NCBI GenBank assembly: GCA_963854835.1
Contig: OY978525.1
Coordinates: forward strand, 110,807,417 to 110,871,416
Direction of reading: 5' to 3'
From: Megamerina dolium
Taxonomy: Eukaryota; Arthropoda; Insecta; Diptera; Megamerinidae
Length of the DNA stretch: 64,000 bases
In this document: positions 48,501 to 55,919 of the stretch, in pieces
Numbering within the stretch: the first letter of the stretch is position 1
How the letters are laid out: each line of letters starts with the position of its first letter
Made by a program: the position numbers and the translations under genes
The notes under the pieces: generated by a model
What the model was told of the DNA's origin: nothing
Seen by the model: the letters and a program-made list of their open reading frames with translations, nothing else
Databases searched by the model: none

Positions 48501-51500
48501 TTGAAATAGAACTGTATAGATTGCATCCAATGCTATAAAATAAAAAATCACCTATCGTATCCCTCCATAATAAGCTCCATATATTAGCGATATCGAAGTA
48601 CTTTTCTTATTTCATATGATAAATATAGGGACCGAAAATAACTGTTGTGCAAAAAAAAATTTAACTAAAAAATCATTATATTAAAGCCATCGCACACATA
48701 TACTTCCAAATATCAAAATGATGAATTTTTTGAGTTTTTTTCAAATACGTTTTGATTTTAAATTAAATATAAGACTTTTATTATATTTTCCTACACATAA
48801 AAGTCTTAAGGTGACTTTTTTTAACGATAATTAAATTTTATGTCATATGTGGACTTTTATTTGAGGACAGAAAAATAAAAGTCCACGTATAACTGTTTCG
48901 AAAAGCAGAAAAAATATATGTCAAAAAAAGACTTTTATTTTTGTTTCAAAAAATAAAAGTCATTAAAGACTTTTATTTCTGTTTAAAAAAATAAAAGTCA
49001 TAAAATAACATATTAAGTTGAATTTAATTGTTTAGGTTAAAAAATAATTTATTTATTTTTTTTACTTTATGTTTAAAAAAGTAAGAAAATAATCATCTGA
49101 AGATAATTTTATGAAAAAAAAAACAACATTTTTTTTTAGTTGTTTTCGAAAAGTTGTCCTCGAATTTTAAGAAAATTTTCTAAAAATCTATATCTTATCA
49201 CAATTTTCGGAGTAATCATATTTGTCATAAAAAAGACTTTTATTTTTGATTCAAAAAATAAAAGTCACAAAATAACATATTAAGTTGAATTTTGTACAAT
49301 TAAATTAAAAAATAATTAATTTTTTTTTTACCTTATGTTCAAAAAGTAAAAAAATACCAATCTGAAGATAAAAAAACAAAATAAAAAAAACTCATAACAG
49401 TTACGGTCCCTGAATAAATATTACTTATTTCAAGATATATATCTACATAAGTGTACTTTTTAGGAATATTCTAAGATTATTTTATAGTTGCTTTCGAAAA
49501 GTTGCCTTTGAATTTAAAGAACATTTTCTAAAAATCTATATCTTATCACACTGGGTGCCGTAGCTCAGTGGTTAGTGTGTTGGCCATCTGATCTGTAGGT
49601 GGTGGGTTCAATCCCCGGCTGAAGCATAACAAAATTTGATATCGAAAAGATTTTTCTTTCGAACAGTACTCACCTGTCGGCAAAAATTGGCAATTTTTCC
49701 GACAGTTGCAATATGCCAAAAATGCTTCTTAAAAGAGCTCTGCGACAAAACTAAGTTAAAGTTATATCACAAGGGTTCTGCCTTTCGGAACCGGCTAATA
49801 TAAGTAGGTAGTACATTGGAAGAGAAGCTCGGTGGTATCACAATGGGCCTTTCTAGCCTAAGTGTGTCCTCTCAGAGAGAGGGCAGCCACATAACCTAAC
49901 CTAACCTATATCTTATCACATTTTTCGCTGTAGTCAGACGAACATGTGCTCCATGATCTGTGACTTCACAGATAATGGCTTCAAAAATTCACCCTGGACA
50001 AGTTTGGCATATGTCATCTAATCAATCCAGTAGAAAAAATAATCGAATCATCCTTTATGAAGTTTCTACATCTTGATTAGTACGATAGCACTTTTCTACT
50101 CTTAATGTTATACAAACCACATTAAACCACCAAAAGAAAGATCCTGCTTTATAAGCAACTCCGTACTATCTTCATTCAAAGATAAAAGAAACTACTTGTA
50201 TCATATTTATAGTGATACTTACACTTGTATTTTTTTTTATATTAATACAAGGACAAGGACTCAAGATAATTTTCTATTGCTCATTTCTTATGCCTCACTC
50301 CCAGTTTCATAGCAAAAATAACCATTATAATCATTTTCCTCTCAACATATTATGATGGTTATATTCAAAGCAACAAGCTTATAGTTATTGACCACATGCG
50401 GTTACATTATATGTGCGAGTACATATACAAAAATAAACTCATACATATTGATCGGTTGGGATGGTGGTATATATACATTCTGTCAAATAAGTACCCGGAA
50501 ATTCTCATTTTTAATTTTCCCTCTGAGAATATTTCAAAAATTGTTTTTCCCAGGTTGGCACAACTGTCAGCCACTATTCTGTGAATTTTTATTGCTTTGT
50601 GTCATTTAGTTTTGTTACGGCGTCATTAGGAACAAGTCAACCTTTTGTGTGCGTTGCGATTTCTTCTCGCCCCTCTTTGAACGATTTATACCAATCGTAA
50701 ACTTGAGTTTTCGACATGGTTGAATCACCAAATGTTTTTTTTTTCAACATTTCCAACGTTTTGGCATAAGAAATTTCGTTTGAAACACAAAATTTCACAC
50801 AAACTCTTTGTTCGATATTTTTATCCATAGTAAAAATCGCAACGCACACAAAAGGTTGACTTGTTCCTAATGACGCCGTAACCAAACTAAATGACACATA
50901 GCAATAAAAATTCACAGAATAGTGGCTGACAGTTGTGCCAACCTGGGAAAAAAAATTGTTTGAAATATTCTCAGAGGGAAAATTAAAAATGAAAATTTCC
51001 GATTTCCGGATACTTATTTGACAGAATGTAGATATATAAAAATATATGCCTGACAAATAAATAATACAGATGTAAGCCTACATTTTATTTAAATTATCTA
51101 CTTACCTACTGCCGCAGCAATGGCGAACAAATCATTTACAAATTGCTTGTCATTGTTAATTTTATGGATACACTACATATGTAGTGTAGTTACATACTCG
51201 TATATGTATATGTGTATCAATTTGTTACTGCATAGTTGCGATTGTCTATGATAAATTGGGTATTATTAACATGAAAGGATCTTTTTGCCTTACTCCTATT
51301 ACTTTTTTTTTACTATTTGCATATATTTATGTAGTATGACTAATTTTTTTTTTTTTTTTGTTATTTTTATTTATTGTATTTATTTGGTGAGCTGTAATTA
51401 TCCATGCAAATTGCTATTCATATAATATGAACTCACATATTTTCTGTCATTGCTCTAAATGTGCTTCACTTTTACTTTTTTTTTTTTTATTTTTTTAGTT

Positions 51501-52000
51501 TCCATGGAAAATTTCTATAACTAAAATTTGGAAAAATTTTCCCACACTTTTTTTTTTTTTGCTTCTGCACAACAACAACATATACTTGCTCTCTATCTCT
51601 ATCACTATCATCGTTAACTACATCATACTTATACATACCAATATATGACCACCACAGGCAACAAACACATTACTGAGATTGCAACAATGGCGCTTGATTT
51701 ACTGGACGCCTCATCATTTTTCAAAATTCCACGTTCGTCGGAAACTTTACAAATACGTTGTGGTGTACATACGGGTCCGGTTGTTGCTGGCATTGTTGGT
51801 ACAAAAATGCCACGCTATTGCTTATTCGGTGATACAGTGAATACAGCATCGCGCATGGAATCAACTGGTGAGGCGCATAAAATTCATATCACGGAAGAGA
51901 TGAACGATGCTTTAATGAAAGTTGGCGGTTTTAAAACAGAACATCGAGGTCTCATTGATGTTAAGGTGAGTGATGTTTATATGTATATTGAATTGAAGAA

Positions 52001-52032
<32 letters not shown>

Positions 52033-55000
52033 TATATAAATATATTTCAATTTAAACGTGCAAAGGACATTTAATAATGACGGCAAGCTTGATGGTGTGG
52101 GCAATGAGGAGTTAACCATATTTGAAAATTAAATATAAGTATAACCATAATTAAGTTACAGCGACAATGTAGTACAGGACGGTTATGTATATGTGCTGTA
52201 AGTTCAAGTAGTGAAAAGTTTACTTAGCTTCAAGTGTATCACTTTTTAAATCATGATTATTTTATTTGGGATATAATAATTGGTATTTTACCAAAATTAT
52301 TGAAGAAACTAGAGTAAACTAGAGTGGTCCTTATACTGACAACATTCCATGCTAAAATAGTGAAATTAAGACATGCTTCTTTGGATTCAAAATATACATA
52401 GATAGTCCAGGATATTTTTTCTGATTTATATTTAAGTAAAATTTCTTGGGTGGGTGCCGTAGCTCATTGGTTGGTGTGTTGGCCTCTGATCTGTAGGTCG
52501 CGGGTTCAATCCCCGGCTGAAGCATAACAAATTTTATATCGAAAAGGGTTTTCTTTCGAACGGTACCCACCTGTCGGCAAGCAATTGGCAGTTCTTCCGC
52601 CAATAACAACATGCCATAGAAAAGCTTCTAAAAGAACTCTGTAACAAAAGTTCAGAAGAAGTGATGTCGCAAGAGTTCTGCCCTTCGGAACCGGCTAAAA
52701 TAAGTAGGTCCCTTCTAAAATACTGTCCAAAATTTAACACGCACAACAGTAATGGAGTTTATTATTAGTAGTAGTAGTAGTAATTGCTACAATAAGTTCT
52801 TAATTTCTAAAATTATATTACAAATGTTTGAGTTTCAATATTAATATGTACAACAGAAATGAAATCAGTTGTCATTTGATGGAAAAATTTCACATTTGGT
52901 CAATTACATTACTTCCATTATAGGCAATGATTATAGATTCTCTGCGTGCTAACATAATCTTTCAAAATTTAATAAAAATATTGTGAATTATATTTGGAAT
53001 AACCCTTCTTACCAATGAATACAACTCTGTAAATATACATGAACTGTCACAGAATAAAATGTCTATCATTTCTGTCTTTCCGTCTTCCGTCAAAACCACG
53101 TTATTTTATTTTACAATGCTTCGCATATTTGGAGGATTTTCGTCCTCCATCAACAAAAGAATATCCCATTCTAAAAACAACTGTCAATATTTCTTTTGTA
53201 AAGTATAATATTTTATGCTGCAGCTCTTCCATATTGTTCATTTTCCCAATTATGAATTTCCTTATGATATATCATCTCCTAATTTCATTTTTGAAATTGC
53301 TTTCATTACTCCATCTTTAAGCCACAATCTGAAATTTAGGGATAAAAATTGATAATTCGAAAAAGAAATAACTTAAAAAACAATTATTTAGCATTAGCGT
53401 GTAAAACTACATTGAAAACGATAGCAATAAGATAAATTCTGAAGATATTATTATTTATTATCAAGTAAAACTTTAATAAGAAAAACCTCAGCGAACTAAA
53501 AATTTGAAGTCCGAAGAGGCACGTCTTATTTTTAATATTTTTGCATGTCAATTTGGCATTGGCTCTGTGTTATAATAAAAAACCAAATAGTGGAGTGGGA
53601 GCACTTTTATAAACTAAAACAGATGGTATACAATTTTCCAAAAAGCTAAGGATCACTCTAATATACATATTACATTAAAATTTATTGAAAAAGACAATTT
53701 TTGTCCCCCAAAATGGAAAAAATTTTACATAATTCTCTTTGGTGAAAATTCTCTTTGAGATTGATTTGCATAGCATCGCTTTCGTATAGGATACAAATAT
53801 TTTATATGAAATAAAAAGACATTAATATTTTTCTTCTGATATAGTCTGATGTAAAATACTAGAATTCCGACATATTTCGTTCCGTTTTGTAATGTAATAA
53901 ATGACAAAATAAAAATTCGTTTTAGCTTATAACAAAACATTTTTATGAATACAACTTTGTTGCTAGCAACATGTTGAATTGATATGATTTCAGTTTAAAA
54001 CTTCAAATTATATTCATTTCATTTTTTTTTTTCAGTTTCTGAGAACTCAATAATATGAAAGCAATTTTTTGTTTAATTTCATTTTTAGATTATAAATTAT
54101 TTGCAAACAAGTGAACAATTATGAAGTCGTATATATGCATACGCACTTACAATATCCCTTTGAGAGCAGACATTTTATGTTGAAATTGTTGACTTTTTCT
54201 AGAAATCAATATTGACTACAGTCCTGATATTGTTCCATACATATATATTTATATATTTATTTATAACCACTAATTCGTATTGCATTATTATTGCTTAATA
54301 GTAGTAGTCGACCAAATGGAAATATATTGTATAATTAAATTTCGAAAAATAATGTGGATGTGTTAATGAATGATTGAACATTGTAATTATATGTCGGATA
54401 ATGTTACATTCTTTACCCAAATATCAATTAAATACTGTTTGATGTTTGACCTTAAAATATGTATGCTTATGAGGTGTTGTGTTTTCTCCTAACACAATAC
54501 TTACAATCAATCTTACCATTACATTTTAACATTTTTAGTTCTAAACGAAAAATTAAAGGTGTGTGTGGAGTGTACGTAACACTTATCGAATTTTAGAGTT
54601 GATAAACATTTCTTTTAATGTTGAGGAGAAACATCAAATGTATATACGGAGTTTCTCAACATTTATTGAAAGTTGATACATGTATGTATATAAATAATGT
54701 ATATTATAATTTATGTATGTTGTTTTATAATTTCATTTAAGACAGATTTAGCTCTCAAGTATAATTCAGTTTCGAAATTCTGACGTCACAGAAATATGTT
54801 AATGTTAAGGGTTAATTTTTGTACACACATTTATTGTACATTTATATATACTATCAATAACATTCTTATAATATTACTGATACTACTTACTGATATTACT
54901 GATATTACTTATTTATCTATTTCTTTATAGGGTAAAGGTCTCATGAGCACCTATTGGTTAACATGTAAAGATGGTCCAGTTAAAATACGCGAAGAAATTT

Positions 55001-55083
55001 CATGGTTTGCCGATATGCAACCATTATTTTTGGAAAATCTTAAACTTAATCCAGTATATAAAGCGAATAACAAAAAGAAATGA
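23815..55083 (+). CDS. Receptor-type guanylyl cyclase, NIT-GC-like (13 exons, 823 aa)
   Basis: Makes cGMP from GTP at a membrane. Exons, all with matching phases: 23815-24498, 33932-34039, 41193-41290, 41548-41703, 41958-42089, 44034-44270, 44372-44500, 44585-44714, 45435-45557, 47957-48046, 48133-48256, 51658-51965, 54931-55083. Residues 1-228: cytosolic-type tail with a His/Gln-rich tract (about 126-180). 229-249: first membrane segment. About 250-529: presumed extracellular domain with many N-x-S/T sites. 530-550: second membrane segment. About 560-590: helical linker with DSLLFQMLP. 600-790: cyclase domain with metal Asp614 and Asp658, guanine-selecting Glu654 and Cys725, and Asn732/Arg736. 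There is no kinase-homology domain, as in NIT-domain cyclases; Drosophila CG33958 may be the orthologue (recalled, not checked). The start Met is uncertain. Confidence 0.9.
24621..24940 (+). mobile_element. tRNA-derived SINE copy C
   Basis: Begins ggtgccgtagctcagtagtt with an intact A box. The B box is degenerate. The body matches the family, and the 3' end is ggggcttataaatgccaca followed by (TATTTA)-like tail. Inserted in cyclase intron 1 in the sense direction. Confidence 0.85.
25010..26055 (-). mobile_element. rosa-like (DD41D) transposon relic 2
   Basis: Minus-strand transposase pieces: [20 protein letters not shown] (first Asp), [15 protein letters not shown] (second Asp) and [15 protein letters not shown] (third Asp). 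The second-to-third Asp spacing counts to 41, the rosa DD41D class. The 5' part is broken and the right end (tattgaaatgccccgtatatg) resembles that of the 33-kb fragment. Confidence 0.8.
25806..25880. repeat. Short tandem repeat of about 40 bp
   Basis: Two units starting gaatttatcgatta and ending in cgatattt-type sequence, inside the 5' part of the rosa-like relic. Confidence 0.6.
26100..27290. other. Intron 1 filler sequence
   Basis: AT-rich, no coding or terminal-repeat structure that I can support. Both gaaatgccccgtatatg near 26040 and gggacatcctttatata near 26320 look like IS630-type element ends, but no partner repeats were found. Confidence 0.4.
27305..28615 (+). mobile_element. LINE relic, longer copy of the 15-kb family
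   Basis: Shows [17 protein letters not shown], an RT core with [16 protein letters not shown] and [48 protein letters not shown] thumb sequence, [15 protein letters not shown] and [11 protein letters not shown]. There is a deletion just before [15 protein letters not shown] and several frameshifts. The 3' end is aaaaaagatgataataata, a GAT-type tail that agrees with the ATGATGATG tail of the 3.9-kb fragment. Confidence 0.88.
28620..30090. other. Intron 1 filler sequence
   Basis: AT-rich with (TCATCA)-type simple repeats near 29090 and 29620. A short aaaacctaacctaatc motif at 28656-28672 recalls the LINE/SINE tails elsewhere in the window. No exon recognised. Confidence 0.45.
30147..30572 (-). 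mobile_element. Solo LTR (Ty3/gypsy-type)
   Basis: 426 bp bounded by TG and CA with short terminal inverted repeats (TGTTACG and CGTTACA) and a 4-bp direct repeat ATAT on each side. Reading the minus strand gives a TATAAATAG box (30401-30409) and a downstream AATAAA (30262-30267), the order expected of an LTR promoter and polyadenylation site. No internal retroelement sequence remains, so this is the product of LTR-LTR recombination. The ATAT duplication abuts an AT run and is weak on its own. Confidence 0.8.
31096..32115 (-). mobile_element. I-type LINE 3' fragment with RNase H and AACCT tail
   Basis: Minus-strand RNase H domain: [20 protein letters not shown], then [35 protein letters not shown] tail follows with [14 protein letters not shown] sequence and the zinc-finger-like [20 protein letters not shown]. 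The 3' end (left) is ccactataacctaacctaac. The element is 5'-truncated and inserted in the dispersed repeat. Few stops, so fairly young. Confidence 0.85.
32418..32918 (+). mobile_element. Internally deleted mariner (about 500 bp)
   Basis: Inverted ends of about 27 bp containing tgaattagtaaccggc and its complement gccggttactaattca. Inside are only fragments of the catalytic domain ([17 protein letters not shown]) and the C-terminus ([19 protein letters not shown]), so most of the gene is deleted. Inserted into the dispersed repeat between ggaatatatatt and atatatttctatatttccag. Confidence 0.75.
33080..33390 (-). mobile_element. rosa-like fragment 3
   Basis: Aligns with the left third of the 25-26 kb relic (aagtagccccaaagaaaat against aacgtagccccagagaaaa) and ends gaaataccctgtatatg, like that element's right end. 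The middle is deleted. Confidence 0.6.
33400..33920. other. End of intron 1
   Basis: AT-rich, ending in the acceptor of exon 2. No element recognised. Confidence 0.5.
33932..34039 (+). CDS. Guanylyl cyclase exon 2 (first membrane segment)
   Basis: 36 codons, phase 0 on both sides, acceptor attgcag, donor gtgagc. Encodes [20 protein letters not shown], the first transmembrane helix, then [12 protein letters not shown]. Confidence 0.85.
34040..35160. other. Start of intron 2
   Basis: AT-rich intron sequence with a (CA)n tract near 34383-34395 and long A/T homopolymers. No exon or element seen. Confidence 0.5.
35164..36657 (+). mobile_element. mariner with internal 237-bp tandem duplication
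   Basis: Inverted ends around ggtgtacaagcttaaattcg (left) and gcggatttaagcttgtgcgc (right). The transposase reads left to right: [51 protein letters not shown] (first Asp), [16 protein letters not shown] (second Asp), [14 protein letters not shown] (third Asp, DD34D), [17 protein letters not shown] 237-bp block is repeated in tandem (35819-36055 and 36056-36293). The first copy has a TGA in place of Trp in LCVWWDQQ, and the second has a frameshift at ttttggg. Confidence 0.9.
35819..36293 (+). repeat. 79-codon tandem duplication inside mariner
   Basis: Two near-identical 237-bp units starting gaatcctaaacgaaaaaaa and ending aacaaagacatga. The unit is exactly 79 codons, so it would not shift the frame on its own. 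The copies differ at only a few bases and one 1-bp insertion. Confidence 0.93.
36660..37590. other. Intron 2 filler with simple repeats
   Basis: Contains (GTAT)n/(GT)n at 36868-36897 and (CA)n at 37096-37120. No gene or element seen. Confidence 0.5.
37593..39114 (+). mobile_element. Tc1-like transposon relic
   Basis: 1522 bp with perfect ends CCCTGCAAAAGTTTGGGT and the reverse complement ACCCAAACTTTTGCAGGG. Left flank TA, right flank TT. The transposase is broken into frames: [18 protein letters not shown] (first Asp), [14 protein letters not shown] (second Asp), [10 protein letters not shown] (Glu). Many stops and frameshifts, and no resemblance in ends to the intact Tc1 at 10 kb, so a separate family. 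Confidence 0.88.
39482..39545. repeat. (AT)n microsatellite, about 32 units
   Basis: Uninterrupted AT dinucleotide tract in cyclase intron 2. Followed at 39590-39613 by (GTT)n. Confidence 0.95.
39590..39613. repeat. (GTT)n microsatellite
   Basis: Eight GTT units. Confidence 0.9.
39845..41068 (+). mobile_element. mariner relic missing its second catalytic Asp
   Basis: Inverted ends aaggtgtagtaaaaagaaat and the reverse of attccattatgtt-type sequence near 41042-41068 (ctagacctta). The transposase starts at 40030 ([20 protein letters not shown]), with [29 protein letters not shown] (first Asp) and [14 protein letters not shown] (third Asp). The second motif reads [11 protein letters not shown] where the family has Asp in place of Lys, so the triad is broken. 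Frameshifts separate the blocks. Confidence 0.9.
41193..41290 (+). CDS. Guanylyl cyclase exon 3
   Basis: Acceptor taatag, donor gtaagt. Encodes [20 protein letters not shown], helical as expected for the start of a NIT-type sensor domain. Ends with two bases of an Arg codon. Confidence 0.85.
41548..41703 (+). CDS. Guanylyl cyclase exon 4
   Basis: Acceptor tttcag, donor gtaaac. Extracellular segment with NLT, NMT and NRT glycosylation-type sites and an acidic DNDDDVE patch. Confidence 0.85.
41958..42089 (+). CDS. Guanylyl cyclase exon 5
   Basis: Acceptor ttttag, donor gtgagt. Encodes [20 protein letters not shown], a helical stretch of the sensor domain. Confidence 0.85.
42748..43897 (-). 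mobile_element. rosa-like (DD41D) transposon relic 4
   Basis: Minus strand in cyclase intron 5. Left edge gggtgtttttttagagtgtag matches the terminal repeat of the 19.8-kb copy. Fragments include [38 protein letters not shown] and [20 protein letters not shown]. Scattered stops and frameshifts. The right end is truncated near 43897. Confidence 0.78.
44034..44270 (+). CDS. Guanylyl cyclase exon 6
   Basis: 79 codons, acceptor ttcacag, donor gtaagt. Encodes [20 protein letters not shown] and a helical region ending in KRYKKMKL. Longest extracellular exon. Confidence 0.87.
44372..44500 (+). CDS. Guanylyl cyclase exon 7
   Basis: Acceptor tttttag, donor gtaagc. Encodes the membrane-proximal part of the sensor domain with an N-x-S site (NSS) and NFT. 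Confidence 0.87.
44585..44714 (+). CDS. Guanylyl cyclase exon 8 (second membrane segment)
   Basis: Encodes [15 protein letters not shown] then [20 protein letters not shown], the second transmembrane helix. The only donor that keeps the frame is the non-canonical GC site gcaagt at 44715, giving a GC-AG intron. Confidence 0.87.
44797..45335. mobile_element. Possible MITE with imperfect terminal repeats
   Basis: attcaacagggtgctatc at the left and the reverse of tagtaccaccttgttgaat-type sequence at the right (45317-45335) pair with two or three mismatches. The interior, including a (GA)n tract, is non-coding. No clear target duplication, so weak. Confidence 0.4.
45181..45204. repeat. (GA)n microsatellite
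   Basis: About twelve AG/GA units in cyclase intron 8. Confidence 0.9.
45435..45557 (+). CDS. Guanylyl cyclase exon 9 (dimerisation linker)
   Basis: 41 codons, phase 0. Encodes [20 protein letters not shown] and [12 protein letters not shown], the coiled signalling helix and MLP motif found directly before receptor cyclase domains. Confidence 0.92.
45560..46570. other. Start of intron 9
   Basis: AT-rich. A 127-codon minus frame at 45625-46008 is biased to Asn, Ile, Tyr and Lys by base composition and has no domain, so I do not call it a gene. Confidence 0.5.
46575..47640 (-). mobile_element. mariner relic B (same family as 2.7-3.8 kb)
   Basis: Minus-strand pieces [58 protein letters not shown] (second Asp) and MPERWEK. 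The frame jumps from SPDIAT straight to [12 protein letters not shown]. About 35 codons containing the third catalytic Asp are deleted. The 5' flank at 47400-47640 aligns with 3540-3770 of relic A. Confidence 0.85.
47957..48046 (+). CDS. Guanylyl cyclase exon 10 (catalytic core start)
   Basis: 30 codons. Encodes [15 protein letters not shown] with the first metal-binding Asp (residue 614). Confidence 0.93.
48133..48256 (+). CDS. Guanylyl cyclase exon 11
   Basis: Encodes [13 protein letters not shown] and [18 protein letters not shown], with guanine-contacting Glu654 and metal Asp658. The donor gtagga is weak. Confidence 0.93.
48627..49413. mobile_element. hAT-like non-autonomous element
   Basis: Terminal repeats agggaccg...taactgttgtg at the left and, reversed, agggaccgtaactgttatgag at the right. 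An 8-bp direct repeat ATAAATAT lies at 48619-48626 and 49414-49421. The 8-bp duplication and AGGGACC ends suit the hAT superfamily. The interior is non-coding and built of repeated hairpins of the form gacttttattt...aaataaaagtc (48926-48961, 48963-48999, 49232-49267). Confidence 0.65.
49485..49930. repeat. Partial second copy of the hAT-like interior, hosting a SINE
   Basis: 49488-49550 (ttgctttcgaaaagttgcct to tcttatcaca) aligns with 49139-49205 inside the hAT-like element, and the sequence resumes after the SINE at 49921. This gives a matching unoccupied version of the SINE target. Confidence 0.75.
49551..49905 (+). mobile_element. tRNA-derived SINE copy D, with perfect 15-bp target duplication
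   Basis: Full-length copy: A box tagctcagtgg (49561-49571) and B box ggttcaatcc (49605-49614) form a tRNA-like RNA polymerase III promoter, followed by the SINE body. Flanked by ctatatcttatcaca at 49536-49550 and 49906-49920. Its 3' end differs from other copies: ggcagccacataacctaacctaac, nearly the same as the 3' end of the I-type LINE at 31.1 kb. Confidence 0.93.
50476..51028 (-). mobile_element. 553-bp long-TIR element with truncated mariner-type transposase
   Basis: TA-flanked (50474-50475, 51029-51030). Terminal inverted repeats of about 190 bp (50476-50663 and 50834-51028) begin CATTCTGTCAAATAAGTA. The 170-bp centre encodes, on the minus strand, only the N-terminal HTH of a mariner/SETMAR-like transposase. 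The MITE at 5630-5799 is an internal deletion of this family. Confidence 0.9.
50637..50828 (-). pseudogene. Transposase N-terminal HTH fragment
   Basis: Starts [18 protein letters not shown] at 50828, continues [20 protein letters not shown] and [15 protein letters not shown], then runs into terminal-repeat sequence and stops after about 64 codons. Resembles the HTH_48-type DNA-binding domain at the N-terminus of mariner transposases. No catalytic domain. Could make a DNA-binding peptide only, if expressed. Confidence 0.8.
51031..51657. other. End of intron 11
   Basis: T-rich sequence with several poly-T runs and a short palindrome acatatgtagtgtagt near 51175. Ends in the exon 12 acceptor. 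Confidence 0.5.
51658..51965 (+). CDS. Guanylyl cyclase exon 12
   Basis: 103 codons. Encodes [37 protein letters not shown] and [12 protein letters not shown]. Cys725 marks GTP rather than ATP use, and Asn732/Arg736 are the transition-state pair. Confidence 0.95.
51999..52030. repeat. (GT)n microsatellite
   Basis: About twelve GT units with one TA interruption, just inside cyclase intron 12. Confidence 0.9.
52451..52755 (+). mobile_element. tRNA-derived SINE copy E
   Basis: Best-preserved head: A box tagctcattgg (52460-52470) and B box ggttcaatcc (52503-52512). The body reads through cctgtcggcaagcaattgg and agaactctgt to aacacgcacaacagtaatgg, where the 3' end is cut. A (GTA)n tract follows at 52759-52781. 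Confidence 0.9.
52790..54930. other. Intron 12 filler sequence
   Basis: AT-rich with no recognisable element, exon or RNA gene. Confidence 0.5.
54931..55083 (+). CDS. Guanylyl cyclase exon 13 (C-terminus)
   Basis: Acceptor tttatag. Encodes [10 protein letters not shown], the conserved cyclase end, then about 40 residues ending KANNKKK and TGA at 55081. Confidence 0.93.
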   Translation, partial: GKGLMSTYWLTCKDGPVKIREEISWFADMQPLFLENLKLNPVYKANNKKK

Positions 55084-55246
55084 ATCTAGTGGAAAATTTA
55101 GCTTTATATGTATTTAGTATTATTGTCACATAGCTTATTGTTATTATTTTTTGCTATGAATTTATTATTATGAACATGTTAAAAAATTCAGCAATGGCTT
55201 AGTTTGGAAATTGATTTGTTAGGATACATATTGCTAACAAAATTAC

Positions 55247-55252
55247 AATAAA
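55247..55252 (+). terminator. Candidate polyadenylation signal
   Basis: First AATAAA after the cyclase stop codon, 164 bp downstream. Other A/T-rich variants follow, so the actual site is not certain. Confidence 0.55.
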
Positions 55253-55259
55253 TACTACG

Positions 55260-55835
55260 AGTATGTACAATACTGAGTATTTTACGAATATGCAATACTC
55301 AGCCATTACTAAAGCACTAGAAATTGTGTGGGTTTCGATATTTAGTAGCTAAAAACCATTATATCGTATGTATGCAAGATGAAAAACTGAATGTATGTAT
55401 GTATGCATGTATTTGTATTATATGTATAATATATTATATTTAACTAATATTTATTTATAGATAGCTTAGTGATTATACCAATATAAATTATATATAAATA
55501 TGCAATACAAATGTATAATTTCTTTACTTCACACGCAAAGTTCCCAGTACACGATATAATATACTTTCGACTTCCACAAAAATTATACAAATTCTGAATT
55601 TTAACAGACGATTTCAAAAAATTTAATTTATCTGTAGATGAATTACAAATTAAGAATGTATTTAATCGCAATTAAAGAATATCCCCTTAATATACCGTAA
55701 TTGAGCATTTCTGGTGTGCTATAGCATAATTCTGTACTCTAAGCTGCTGTTAAATTTATGATATACATATTAATTCTATGACCGCTAAATTAATATTCTA
55801 CCTATAAAAAATGTTTTTCCAAATATTGTCATAAT
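55260..55835. other. 3' flank of the cyclase gene
   Basis: AT-rich, with (TATG)n near 55390-55405. Further poly(A)-signal-like motifs may serve as alternative ends. Confidence 0.45.
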
Positions 55836-55915
55836 GCAGTACTGGAAGAGAAACTCGACCAAAAGGCTCTTCGGGGCTTATAAGTGCCACATATTTATTT
55901 ATTTATTATTATTTT
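55836..55915 (+). mobile_element. SINE 3' fragment (copy G)
   Basis: Only the 3' end of the family: tggaagagaaactcgacc, cggggcttataagtgccaca and an (ATTT)n tail. Confidence 0.75.
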
Positions 55916-55919
55916 TTTT

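Noticed and set aside
49561..49620. tRNA gene suggested by intact A and B boxes
   Set aside because: The tRNA-like head continues into a repeated roughly 300-bp body and the whole unit is flanked by a 15-bp target duplication, so it is a SINE. The same applies at 52460-52512.
49890..49910. Telomere-like (TTAGG/AACCT) repeats
   Set aside because: Only two to three units at element 3' ends, and flies lack TTAGG telomeres. They are LINE/SINE tails.
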